Both the position numbers and the translations under genes were made by a program. The notes under the pieces were generated by a model. That model saw only the letters and a program-made list of their open reading frames with translations, was not told the DNA's origin and did not search any database. Positions 21,987 through 32,340 of a DNA stretch of 64,000 bases are shown here, piece after piece; position 1 is the stretch's first letter; the number at the start of each line of letters is the position of its first letter. Origin of the DNA: Pyrenula massariospora. Its lineage: Eukaryota; Ascomycota; Eurotiomycetes; Pyrenulales; Pyrenulaceae. Location of the stretch: the NCBI GenBank assembly GCA_021030905.1, contig JAGFMI010000006.1, positions 1,984,001 to 2,048,000 on the forward strand. The letters run 5' to 3'.

Positions 21987-22849
21987 CTTGGTCACGTATG
22001 ATAAGGAGATATTAAGTTAAGGCGAAGGATAGGTACAGCTGCGTTGTTGAGGTGGTATAATCTGGGGGGTGGTGTGGGAGTCAATTGGAGGTGAGAAGGC
22101 AGCATGCAGAGTGTGCGTACTTCGCGCGACATAGGATGAGGTAGAGAGTGACAGGATACCCCGGAGACCAGCTGTGCCTCCGTCAAGGCATGGCGCACAA
22201 GAAAAAAAAAGTGTTGGGAAAGCGCGGCGCTCTTTCCACTCTCAGCCCGACGCAGATCCAAACGCGGAAAATTCTTTCTCGTGCTGGAGGAACTCGCGTG
22301 TCTCCCAAGACCTCGGCTCTCTACCCCACAGTCAGCTTCGTCAGCTTTGGGTCAGGAACACCACTGATACCACGGTTCTGGTGAATGATAGGCCATGTCG
22401 AGCTTCCAAGGATCTACTCCCTCATTGTTTCCCCGAACAGCAATCCGGGATGACGACGACCAACCCATCAATCATGTGTTAACATGGCTGTTGTGTCGCC
22501 TGAGAAAATGCAGTGTTGAGGACACACCGACGCCATCGTGCAGGTAACAAGGAACCGCCGCGGGGACCCCTGCAATACCCAGACCGCCGCCCGGGAGTGG
22601 ACCCATGACGATGCAGGCGCAGATACTTCATGCCTAAACATTCGTGACATTCTAGGTGATTGGTACAACACACAGCTTAGGATGTACCTGCATACAATTG
22701 GTTATTTACATATCCAACTGTTTAAGCTCTCTCAATTAAATTGTGACTAAGCTAGAATAGAAATGGTAAACAAAGGATATCTCCCACCCTGCTACTATCT
22801 CCAACTATCAACCCAGATCCTACTATGATTAACGGATGGAACAGGGCGA
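21987..22849. other. Intergenic, no supported gene
   Basis: Promoter side of the elongase and 3' flank of the NmrA-like gene. An A9 run lies at about 22202. The open frames on both strands are unsupported. Confidence 0.5.
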
Positions 22850-23773
22850 TCAACCCTTCTTAAAAGCGCTCTTGGTCCGCAAGAACGTGGCCCAATTGGT
22901 CGCGTCTGGGTGCCTCTTCCTGACCTCCTCCAGGTCTATCGGGACAGCTTCCTCCTTGAACCACTTGACCATGAGATCCAGGTCCTTACTCAACCACAGA
23001 ATAAACCGAGCGAGGTACCAATTCGTCGAAGGCCAGTCTCGGCCTACCACATCCTTGAAGATCTGTTGCGCCTCCGCCTTCGTGAGATAATCTCCAGTGA
23101 TGCTGACTGCAGTATCACGATACTTGTCCGGGTTCAAGAGTGCATCTGCGGCGAACCAACCGATGTCGCTGACGCTGATGATGTTCATCTTACGGTCTGG
23201 CGGGAGCGTTCCAAAGATACCGGTAGTGAATATCTTCCCACCAAAGTCATCGGTGCAATTGTCCATAAAGGCCACTGTTCTGATGAACGAATATTGCATC
23301 CCCGTCTCCTTCGCCCTTAGCTGCACCTGTTTCTCAATGTTGTGCTTGCTCGCAAAGTGCGGCACGTAAGTAGGATTGTTCTCGCTGAGCTCCGGCCCAC
23401 CGCGATCAATAGAAGCAAAGACGAAATGTTTCACGCCGGCTTGGCTAGCAGCATCCACGAAGGCTTTCCCCTGACGCTCTTCGGCATCGACGTCCGTGCC
23501 GAACCAACCAAACGTAGGCATGGTCACGAGGAAGGCTGAATCGGGTTTTTGTGGCACGTTTTTGAATATCGAGACTGAATCATCGAGGTCTCCTTTGACG
23601 AGGGTGATATTAGAGCCCTGGGCTGCGAGGCGCTTTGCGGATCCAGAGTCAGGATTGCGTGTGACTGCGAGTATGTTGGGTTTGGGAGATACTGCGCGGT
23701 CGAGGAGAGCTCGTACGACGGCTCCGCCTTGCTTGCCGGTTGCGCCTGCAATGAGAAACGTTTTTGAAGCCAT
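22850..23773 (-). CDS. NmrA-like NAD(P)-binding protein
   Basis: Atypical short-chain dehydrogenase of the NmrA/HSCARG group. These proteins bind NAD(P) and act as redox sensors, transcription regulators or reductases. The intronless frame gives 307 residues when started at MASKTFLIAG. The frame extends 22 codons further upstream, but that part is not family-like. The dinucleotide motif GATGKQGGAVVRALL sits at residues about 9-23. It is followed by AVTRNPDS, VKGDLDD and FVFASIDRGG, then by the HFASKHNIE region, which replaces the YxxxK catalytic pair. The C-terminal half carries NIISVSDIGWFAADALL and KAEAQQIFKDVVGRD. All of this fits NmrA-like proteins, and the target is unknown. It lies in tandem with the carotenoid-oxygenase gene 750 bases away. 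Confidence 0.93.
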   Translation of the reverse strand: MASKTFLIAGATGKQGGAVVRALLDRAVSPKPNILAVTRNPDSGSAKRLAAQGSNITLVKGDLDDSVSIFKNVPQKPDSAFLVTMPTFGWFGTDVDAEERQGKAFVDAASQAGVKHFVFASIDRGGPELSENNPTYVPHFASKHNIEKQVQLRAKETGMQYSFIRTVAFMDNCTDDFGGKIFTTGIFGTLPPDRKMNIISVSDIGWFAADALLNPDKYRDTAVSITGDYLTKAEAQQIFKDVVGRDWPSTNWYLARFILWLSKDLDLMVKWFKEEAVPIDLEEVRKRHPDATNWATFLRTKSAFKKG

Positions 23774-24523
23774 GCTGTTACACTGATATTCCAATTCCAA
23801 ACTTCGACGTATATGTGAAAAGATAGCACAGAGACGCACAAGGAGAATATATAGTACAGCTTGATGAAAGTCGACCTACCGTATCGAGCTGGTGGATAGA
23901 GCTCTCGACCGACATTGAAAGATTTGATAAGCGGGGCCGCGTCAGAGAAAGTTGCCTACCTAAACTGTCTCCTCTTCGCTCGTACTCGAGACTCAAAGCG
24001 AATGGACAACAGCTGCCTGACTAATGCATTGAGGCTTGAATTGGCTTGTTAGGCGGGAAAGACAATCGATCGAGGAGACTTGGCAAGGGGAGGGCCAATG
24101 AAAGGGTACATCGGTCGGGCTATTCACCGACCCGCCGACGTTAAGTACGGCGCGATCGCCGAAGCAGGAAATGGACAGGACGTTGGCAAGAACTCTATGC
24201 CTCGTCAACTGCTGTTCGGCCCCCGATTGAAAGCAAGATTTATTTCAAAGCAGGACATAGCTGAGATAAAAGTCAACTTGCTTTGGAATCTATGCAGAAT
24301 CTGACAGTGATCGATCCTGAAGTCCATGTACGCGAGAATACCCCCCGGCCCGGGAACGTCTGAGAATTGCTCCGACAAAATGCAGAACCATCTAACTAGC
24401 ACATTAGTCATCGCTCACTTAATTATATTGTAAATAATGTGCATTCGGTTCAACATCGAAATTATTCCCCAGGTACGGAAACATTGATGAAGACCGTTCC
24501 TTGCAACAAATGGAGAATGCCTC
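23774..24523. other. Intergenic, no supported feature
   Basis: Upstream region of the NmrA-like gene and 3' flank of the carotenoid-oxygenase gene. Nothing else recognised. Confidence 0.5.
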
Positions 24524-26200
24524 TTAGACACTAAGCGCGGCCCCTCCTGAAGGTGCAAACGTCCCGTGAAAGCCAAAGCCAATGGCTCCATTGACATGTG
24601 CCCTCCCGAGCTCCGTCAACGTCTTAGCGTCTAGCACAAGCAAGAAGCTCTTCCCTTCATACCCATCAAGGACCACTGAAAGAAGGACACCGCCGTCTTC
24701 ATCAGGGGAATTGGGATCCGCGACAAAGACAGGCTCTGCCGCCGTCTGGCCTGGCTCGCTCCAGGTCTGTGCGGTCTGCGTCTCGACGTCGTATTTCACG
24801 AGTCCGTCTAGGAACGAAGACTTGCCCGTTCCAGTGACCCCATAGATGTATCGATGTTTCTTCGTGACCTTTGATGGATTTACGCTCGGGAGCTCTGGGG
24901 TAATTTCCCTGTCAACAGCGAAGACAGGTTCCACTTTAAGGCCTTGTTTGCTCGGGGCTCGAGGTATGTTCGGCAATCTGAAGCGGCGCATGTAAGCCAT
25001 GGTGTTGGTATTACTTGACCACTCGTTAACGTGCGGGCCATCAGAGACAAGATTTTCGAGATAAAACCTCTTGAGCACGTCGAGGTTGTCGTAGACATCG
25101 AGGTCGGCAATGATATCCACCTCGCCTTCCTTACTGGAGGATGGCTCCTCAAAGGCATTAATGGTGTGGAAACAGAAGAAATGGTCCGACTCGTAGGTTG
25201 CGATTAGGCCTTTGCCGCCCTTTTTGGGCGGCACTCGGTCAATGACATACCACTTTGCTGATCTTGAAGAATCATAGTCCGCCAAAGCGTCTATGATATT
25301 CTGATTCCACAAGACCGATATCCCGCCTAAAGAGTTGTAGAACGAATTCCAGACACAAAGGATGACATAATTTTCTGTGAGAAACATTGAGTGAAGGTAC
25401 GCTGAGTCTCCTTTAATAGTGGCAAGTATCGATGTGTCACCGGTAGCGGCGGAGACTGTGAATACTTTGTAGGTTCCTTGAGGGCCAGCAGGGTGAAGAT
25501 TGTAATTAAAGATATCGCCGGTTGCAGGATCCGATTTGGCATGAGCGCCGCTCATCGCCCCTTTCAGCTCCGGGTTAAGAATCTTCTGATTAGCAAGACC
25601 GACAGGTTCTAGGGTATTCGGGTCGAGCAGCTGGAATTTGGACGCGTCTGTCTTGTTCGCAAGGCTGGCGATCGTCCCCTTTTCATATCCAGTTTTCGAT
25701 GGTTTTCCTTTCGGGCTGACACCGGGTAGATTCACAGAGAGTGTCACAGCAGAGCTGAATGTATCGGGAGGCTGTTTCAACGGCATTGAGGAGACAAACA
25801 TAGTTTGGAGCTTTTTGAAGAAAGTTTTGCAAGGGTCATATTTTGCTGCAAACGTAACGCCATCGCGTGAGCCAGTCTTGCGAATCTTTTCGATCAGGCC
25901 ATCACAAGTACTTCTTGAATTGTATACTACTCGAGGATTCTGGTCGTCTGAAGCTATGATCTGGAATCTGTGTACGAGTGACAAATTATCGAACCAGTGC
26001 CGGGTCCGGTGTTTCTTGCCCTTTTCGCAATCTATCGTTCTTCGACCGAGGCCAGTACGAAAGAAGGTGCCGGCGGCATACTGGGGGATTTGCCCGATGA
26101 CTTTCAATTCAATAGGCTCACGCTCTTCGTAGACTGTGTCAAAGCCTTGGGTGTTTGGCCAGTCATTGAAGTGGACAGTGTCTGGCCCAAAGTCGCCCAT
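24524..26200 (-). CDS. Carotenoid cleavage dioxygenase family (RPE65/CCD) enzyme
   Basis: Iron-dependent dioxygenase that splits a carotenoid, apocarotenoid or stilbene double bond. One exon, 558 residues, within the family range. The four iron-binding histidines are visible in their usual contexts: GAHAKSDPATGDIFNYN, YLHSMFLTENYVIL, FFCFHTINAFEE, and GFGFHGTFAPSGG at the end. Family landmarks GTFFRTGLGRR near the N-terminus and YIYGVTGTG before the last blade are also present, so a complete seven-bladed propeller is expected. Known fungal relatives include CarX, CarT/CAO-2 and stilbene oxygenases such as CAO-1; the sequence alone does not choose between them. No phytoene synthase, desaturase or rhodopsin gene is in the window. 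The gene is divergent from SWC5. Confidence 0.95.
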   Translation of the reverse strand: MGDFGPDTVHFNDWPNTQGFDTVYEEREPIELKVIGQIPQYAAGTFFRTGLGRRTIDCEKGKKHRTRHWFDNLSLVHRFQIIASDDQNPRVVYNSRSTCDGLIEKIRKTGSRDGVTFAAKYDPCKTFFKKLQTMFVSSMPLKQPPDTFSSAVTLSVNLPGVSPKGKPSKTGYEKGTIASLANKTDASKFQLLDPNTLEPVGLANQKILNPELKGAMSGAHAKSDPATGDIFNYNLHPAGPQGTYKVFTVSAATGDTSILATIKGDSAYLHSMFLTENYVILCVWNSFYNSLGGISVLWNQNIIDALADYDSSRSAKWYVIDRVPPKKGGKGLIATYESDHFFCFHTINAFEEPSSSKEGEVDIIADLDVYDNLDVLKRFYLENLVSDGPHVNEWSSNTNTMAYMRRFRLPNIPRAPSKQGLKVEPVFAVDREITPELPSVNPSKVTKKHRYIYGVTGTGKSSFLDGLVKYDVETQTAQTWSEPGQTAAEPVFVADPNSPDEDGGVLLSVVLDGYEGKSFLLVLDAKTLTELGRAHVNGAIGFGFHGTFAPSGGAALSV

Positions 26201-26977
26201 GGCGAAGATTGTGAATGAGGTGTCCGAGATTAGAAATAGGGACTTCTCAAAGGGTCTATCATAGAACGATCTGCAATTGGTGGAAACTAAATTTACTGAC
26301 GCTTGAAGGTAACAAAATACATAGGGGACCAGATGGCAAATGTCCTCAGAAATCCGCTCGCAAAAAGAACAGGAAACTTCAAGATTATGTACTTAGGGAG
26401 GGAGTAATCATGTAGGTGTCCGGGCGACATTTAAACACGAGTCATCACTTGCCTAAGAAGTGATCGATGATACGGCCGCAAAACTCGGCGAGTTTACGCG
26501 ACAAACATGTTCGACCGCCCCCGAACGAGGGAATGCATCTTGATGGGGATGATATGCTGTGCCTCGGCTAGTATACCTGCCTTGACAGGTAGTGTCCTGA
26601 GTTGCGCGTCCAGCGTCAATAGTAGTACGGCCGCAAAGTAGAGCACTCTGAGCCAGCTGCTGTCAATCTCGCCTAGCCAATGGGCAGTGGTATCACTAAC
26701 TCGGGTTTCGTGAGATCAGTCTACATACTCGTAGTACAGTACCAAAAGGCCACCGGAGAAGTTGGCAAGCCCCCGCATGCCCAAACGACATGGGGGACGA
26801 AGCTTTAGGGAAGGTTGCCCGCGGGACAACGCTGTAGTGGCTGTTAATCATCGTTTTTCTGGAGCTTGTCCCTGCCGCTCCCTGCCGCTCTCTACCTCCA
26901 TCCACATCACGACTCTTTTTATGGTCCCTAGTTCTCCACTTTTCAGATTTACAAAACGTAAATAGCCACCATTGGAA
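26201..26977. other. Divergent promoter region of the carotenoid oxygenase and SWC5
   Basis: Shared upstream region. A perfect 10-bp tandem duplication (CCTGCCGCTC at 26871-26880 and 26881-26890) lies 88 bases before the SWC5 start. No gene is supported. Confidence 0.5.
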
Positions 26978-28036
26978 ATGTCACAATCAAGGGACGTCGA
27001 TGAAAATGTCGACGACGACTACAATGAAGAAGAAGATAGTGACTTCGACGCCGCTAGCGACCACCAGGGAAGCTCTTCGTCTGAAGACAACGATGAAGCC
27101 GATGAAACCGAGCCGAGTCGCCAGCGCTTGCCTAGAAAACGTCGCAAAATCTCTCATAAAGCCGAGGATGAGGGCGAGCCTGATCAACTAGATTCGGGAG
27201 ATGAGGCAACTATCCGCGAAAGGGAGAAGGAAAAGCGCAGGTCCAGAAGAAAAGGATTGGCAATTGATGATAGTGATGGCGAAGACACTGGTTGGAAGGC
27301 AAAGACCCGGTCAATGCGGGAAAGAGAACGAGAGGAACAGCACCAGCGAAAGCTGGCTAGCACAAAGGAGAGCACAGCCGACATTGATCAGATATTTCGA
27401 GACATGCAACGATCAGATGGTGCTTACGATGCAAATTACATGAGCGCTCTGAAATCTTCAAGAGACGGCGCTTCGACAAATGGGAAGACAGAGCGCCTGC
27501 AGGAACCTAAGGACTCCCCAGATGGCGCGGAAGTCACTGACGGCAGCGCATTCTCCCCATCTGACATGATAACTATTACTCTCACAACCCGATATGCTGG
27601 CGAGACGCACACACACGTCAAGACTATACCCCGAGACTCTGACGAAGCTCGCGAATACTTAGCAAGCCAAGCAAAGAACGGCAGCAACGCTCTCATGACA
27701 AATGATGGCCAGCGGTTAAACCAAAATGGTCTGCCTTTGCGCCGACCGCTGCGAAAGGTTTCAAAATTTGACCCCAACATCAACGACCCAGAATCCTTTA
27801 GGAAGAATTGGCAAAAGACCCTAGTGGAAGCCCAGGGAGCTAATGGGCCAAAGATCAATACCGTGGAGAAGAGCAGACTGGACTGGGTCTCACACGTAGA
27901 TCAAGCCGGGCTTCAAGAAGAATTGACCGAACATTCCCGAGGCAAAGCTAATTACATGAATCAACGAGATTTCTTAGACCGAGTGGAAAATGCGCGGGAG
28001 GAGGAGGCAAGGCGGGCACGGCTGAGCAAGACGTGA
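26978..28036 (+). CDS. swc5: SWC5, SWR1 chromatin-remodelling complex subunit (BCNT domain)
   Basis: SWC5 helps the SWR1 complex exchange H2A for H2A.Z in nucleosomes. One exon of 352 residues. The open frame reaches two codons further back, but they are TTG GAA, so I use the ATG at 26978. The N-terminal half is strongly acidic (NVDDDYNEEEDSDFDAA, SSSSEDNDEADETEPS) with basic patches (LPRKRRKISHK, REKEKRRSRRK), as expected of this histone-binding subunit. The C-terminal 80 residues are the BCNT domain, with DPESFRKNWQKTL, KSRLDWVSHVDQAGL and ANYMNQRDFLDRVE. The conserved W-x-hydrophobic and RxDFLxRVE features are intact. Confidence 0.95.
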   Translation: MSQSRDVDENVDDDYNEEEDSDFDAASDHQGSSSSEDNDEADETEPSRQRLPRKRRKISHKAEDEGEPDQLDSGDEATIREREKEKRRSRRKGLAIDDSDGEDTGWKAKTRSMREREREEQHQRKLASTKESTADIDQIFRDMQRSDGAYDANYMSALKSSRDGASTNGKTERLQEPKDSPDGAEVTDGSAFSPSDMITITLTTRYAGETHTHVKTIPRDSDEAREYLASQAKNGSNALMTNDGQRLNQNGLPLRRPLRKVSKFDPNINDPESFRKNWQKTLVEAQGANGPKINTVEKSRLDWVSHVDQAGLQEELTEHSRGKANYMNQRDFLDRVENAREEEARRARLSKT

Positions 28037-28998
28037 AAATTCGACTGGTGACTCCCTTTTCATGATGTGTGACTCAAAGTTGACAGCAACAAGATTGATG
28101 GCAAGGACTGCTTGTACCATCTCTCGCGCTCTCCATCTGCAGCTTTTCAGAGAGTGACTGGACATCCTGATCGAAGAATTCTTGCCTACAACGCTGGATC
28201 GTGGTAAGTCTAACCAAAAGCGTCCCAAGCTTTAAGTGAGATCCCTGGCCACCTTTCGCTTCTCAAACTGAGGTAGATCTGCGAACGCATTCTGCGGCAG
28301 GCGGATTAGAACGATTGATGAAATGAATTTCCATGTTGCCCCAATACCTCATGCCTGTCAACAAGCGCTTCGCATACCGCCTACAGGCGGCTTACTTTTA
28401 GTGTACAGGCGGCACTTTTAGTGCTGTAGTATCTGCAAGATAGATACGTTCTCGTTGGTCCCCGAATAGTATTGGGGTCAAATTCAGGTCATGAATATCG
28501 GTACCCAAGCTCACTGGTCACTTTGATAGCTTGTGACATTTGGCCCGGTAGGGTGCGTTCCTTATATTGACATGCATTCTAAAGCTCTTGTCAGGCGTTT
28601 GGAACTCTGTCGATGAGCCCACAACCGGCGGTAAGAAAAGGCAATATTGAGGCGTTTCAACCTTGTGTAGGAGATACCTGCCTCAGGTAGTCCCTGCCTC
28701 GACCTGTTCCCATATTTGTTCTTTCCTGTCTAGCGTTGCTCCTTCCGCGCTTTTTGCGTAGCTTCTGTAGAATACTGCGAATGCCGCCGTGTGACATCCT
28801 ACCTTAGGCTCTTCTTGTTCTTCTTGACCAATGTCTTGCTCGCATTAAGCGTGTCGTCGTTCCTTTACCGCGTTTTTGGGTACGCCTCTTGAATGCCATT
28901 ACTGCCCTTGCTTTCCCAATAGACCTTATCATACACTCTCCCGAAACCAATCGCCTTGCGATCTCTTATCTGCCATTTTAATACAATTCCTACATCCG
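28037..28998. other. Intergenic region with a short repeat
   Basis: A CT-rich stretch near 28700-28860 precedes the next gene and may be leader sequence. A hairpin and direct repeat at 28377-28423 is listed separately. No gene supported. Confidence 0.5.
28377..28423. repeat. Hairpin plus imperfect direct repeat
   Basis: CCGCC-TACA-GGCGG (28377-28390) is a perfect five-base-pair hairpin. Its right arm starts an imperfect direct repeat: TACAGGCGGC, then TTACTTTTAGTG in copy 1 (28382-28403) and ACTTTTAGTG in copy 2 (28404-28423). The copies abut. Confidence 0.8.
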
Positions 28999-31014
28999 AT
29001 GTTCATGGCGTCCAAGAGCCCTTCGTCTCCAATGGTGCGACTCCCGCGCAAACCACCGCAACCAACAACGCCGACGCCGCTCTCTAGGTACGCTTCATCG
29101 AACGTGATTGCGAGCTTAGAAAGTCCAGACGGGAGTAAGCGCGGCGACTCTCGGATCTTTGAACACAGTCCCAACAACCTGCTACGCCCTGGTTTGTCTT
29201 CTTCAAGCACGGCGATATCAATTTCAGCTTCTGATAGGGCAGAGATAGACAGCCAACTTCACGAACAAAGAGATGATGATTTGTCAACCGGCTTCTCTCT
29301 TTCCTCTGATGGAATGATCTCAATTCCATTCTCACCCTTGAAGTCAACGACGACCCCGTACCATCCAGAGCCCAGTGGTTTCTCATCGATCCGTAAGACA
29401 CTTTCTGCGCCAAGTCTCCAAGTCAAAGAACGCTTCAACAGCAGACTGAAGCGCGTTCAGAGCGGCTTCCGACGACAGAAGCGTCCCGAGTCGTGGGCCA
29501 CCAATAGCACTGTCATTCCCCAACGGCTTCTTTGCTGATTGATGATATTGACTGTATACAGTGTGCTGCTACCGCGAACACACCGGAGAGCCGTTCCTCA
29601 AGCTGCTCAACGTCGCCGTCGGGATCGCCTCTTAGAATCGGAAAGGTCAGCATAAATTAAAGACAGATGAAATTTGCCCGAAACTAACATCCGGCGTGTC
29701 AGAGAGGTAGCCTTCGTCGACTTCAGAGAAGCAGCAAGGATTTGCTTACGCACACGTTCCAGAGAGTACGTTCAACGGTACAAAGAGCCCTCTCGAGATT
29801 GCTTACAGATTTCCTAGCTCTCTGTGGTCAAAGAGAAGGAGAACGAGAGGCCATCCGATATAAACGATCCCGGATCAAGTCAATTCTCAGTAGAGGTCAA
29901 TCTTCGTTCAACTTTTATGACTAGTAATGACATCTGGCAGACAGAAGTACGACAGTCGCCCGGATCACGCACAGTGTTGGAAAACGGGTTGGGCCAGGCC
30001 TCAGTAACGACTCTCAGTTCCTACCACACCGCAAACGACCGCTTCCCGAGACCTTTAGGTCATCCTGGCTACGTGGTCACAGCAACTTCCTCGCAAGGTA
30101 TTGCAAAATCTATTTCTCTGGGAAGTATCGATGAATGCCAAAGCAATACTTTTGCCTCCGCGCAGCATCGTGTTTTCAGTGTTCCAAGCGTTCCAACACG
30201 AAGGTCATCTCGCATCAGCAGCCGAAACTCGACAACACCGAAAGCTTTTCTGAACGCTGTCAATACCTCCGAGGTCGACGAAAACTTCTCGATTCCCCCT
30301 TCATATCCACGTCAGCTTTTCATTGGAGATCTTCAATTTCCAGTCTCTACCTCGCCCTCTCCGTCTTTTCCGCGGTTCTCGACGCCAACGATTGGGAGTA
30401 AGGCTCACTCATACAGAGCTCTTCGGCCAGTATCATCATCTCCACTACTGCCTCGAGCGGCTACTGTTAGAGGAATGGAGCGATCACTGGATCAGGTGAA
30501 GGTGCCGTTGTTTGTACCTTCGCGAATTGTCAGGCCTCAGATTCCCACAAGGAAGACATCTCGGCCCATGTTTGACCCTGCGTTGTCGGTAGGTGATGCG
30601 GCTCAAGACTTCGATCCCTCTGTGCCACCGCCGATCAAGCGTTACCATTCCGCTGTTAGAGCAGGATCTTCTGAAGCATCAGACTGGTCAACCAAGGCTC
30701 AGCCTGAAATGCAGACCTACGAGATCGCTCAACCTGGATGGGACACGACCGGAGGCAGAGATCCGAATCTCATGACTAACCCTCGTCCACCGCCTGCTCG
30801 ATTGTCTTCAAACTCCGTGCCCTTGCCTATCCCAGAGCACCCACTCCCATTGGGGCTGAAAGCAATTCAGCAAGCGAGAGACAAAGCATATCAAAAGCGT
30901 AATCGCAAGCAGCAACTACGACGGATGTGTGGTGCTTGCGCCCTGAAGCTCGGAAGATTCTTACGCGGTCGATCCACGTCAAGCAGGGTCAATGAATCAG
31001 ATGATGATGTCTGA
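28999..31014 (+). CDS. Uncharacterised Ser/Pro-rich four-exon protein
   Basis: Family not recognised. Proposed exons are 28999-29511, 29562-29645, 29703-29765 and 29818-31014, with introns of 50, 57, 52 nt. All phases are zero and the frame is continuous for 618 residues. Donors are GTCATT (weak), GTCAGC and GTACGT; acceptors are TACAG, GTCAG and CCTAG. The second intron contains ACTAAC. The product starts MFMASKSPSSPMVRLP and is Ser/Thr/Pro-rich throughout. It has basic patches (KERFNSRLKRVQSGFRRQKR) and ends with a more ordered basic segment: AIQQARDKAYQKRNRKQQL, CGACALKLGRFLRG and an acidic tip. The region 29700-29830 is open in two frames, so exon 3 is the least certain part. No membrane segment. 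Confidence 0.6.
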
Positions 31015-31464
31015 GTAAGGCTCCTTGTATCAATTGGAGGCTAGTTTCTCTGATTCAGCTGCTCAAGGTGTGTTCGCTGCAGCATTCGCTGAGGATCATG
31101 ATGGAGAAAGGTAGCCAAAGAAGATTGTTAAATGAACCCATAAGACGATTGAACTAGAGGCAGAATGGGTTCAGGAGCGGAGCCTACATGGAATCAACTA
31201 AATTAAATACATCGATAGATGTTGTAGCTATGAAATATATCATGAATTTGTATCAAATATTGTACTTAACGAAACATGTTTGTCGGCAGTGAAATGGTAC
31301 GGCTCCATATGCGGCTGACATTGAAAACCCGGCTTGAGGCCACCCTTTCGTCAGCATCTTCTGAAGCTGCAAAAGTTGATCCGGCGCAATCGCTTGCCTG
31401 CATTTGATCTGTTCGCGTGTGTTCAAGAGCGTTGGATAGCTGCGGAAATAGAACCTGTGGCAAT
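31015..31464. other. Convergent 3' flanks
   Basis: AT-rich stretch between convergent genes. No feature recognised. Confidence 0.45.
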
Positions 31465-32004
31465 TTAATCTCCAACTCTGTTCTTGGTTGGTGGTGTTCG
31501 ACCTTTATCAAAGCCAAGTCTAAAGAATTGCTCTAAGACCTAATTTGGGTTAACTTATACCGCGCCATCATTTTGATTTCTCTTCTTCCTCCCGAATCAC
31601 AAACTTACCACAAAGACTTGGTCGTAATCACACGCTCTTTGTAATAGTACCATATCTCGACAAGTCAGGCTAGTTTCGAGCAGTATGGGAGCTTCAAGAT
31701 GAACGTGTTCTCCATTAGTGGCTTAGCAGTGCGTGCTCCGCAATGCTAAAATCTCTTGATCCCTTTAATGAGCCATACATATCAGTCGGGTTGCAGGCGC
31801 AGATCTAATTGACCAGCTAATATCTTTGCATTTACATACGGAAATGCGATTCTCATTGGCTCCATACTTGGATAATATGTGGCAGATCTTCAACACTGCC
31901 AATCTTCGGTTTTGAAACCATCGTACCAGCCGATGGATCTCAATAGCTCTTGTGGTCTTCATGACCTTCTCTTCGAAATACTCTGACGGAACCTCAAGAC
32001 CCAT
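31465..32004 (-). CDS. Possible small three-exon gene
   Basis: Three minus-strand exons fit in phase: 32004-31779 (starts MGLEVPSEYFEEKVMKTTRA), 31655-31609 and 31539-31465. The introns are 123 nt (GTATGG...CGAG) and 69 nt (GTAAGT...AATTAG), and the product is 115 residues. The most gene-like part is MVLLQRACDYDQVF across exons 2-3. It resembles a motif I recall from fungal MIZ/SP-RING-type proteins, where it precedes a helical segment; the RING itself is absent. The product may be a degenerate fragment of such a gene or a small independent gene. No homology support beyond this resemblance. Confidence 0.35.
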
Positions 32005-32340
32005 GTAACAATTGACATTTTAACTACATCAAAATCTTGCGTCGAGAGACCGAAGCAAATCCCACATCAATCTACTGTACACTGACGCGCTACTCGCAAA
32101 TCTTGCAGCAGGCCACTCAATCATCTTTGAAAGCCGAAATGTGGTCGAACAAGCCTGATCGTCACATGATGCCCTAATAAGACAGTCCTCTCTTTAACGC
32201 CGTATATTTCTGTCGCTTCTTCATCATCCTCGGCCAGACTCCACAACACCGGTAACAAGACTAATGGTCACACACTAAATCCAGGAAGTTTCTCTTATAA
32301 CAGCAGAAGGCAGATATACGTCACCGAGACCGTTTCGACA

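Noticed and set aside
28876-28998. Longer N-terminus for the Ser-rich four-exon protein
   Set aside because: The extension starts with a TTG codon and its sequence is leader-like; the first ATG is at 28999.
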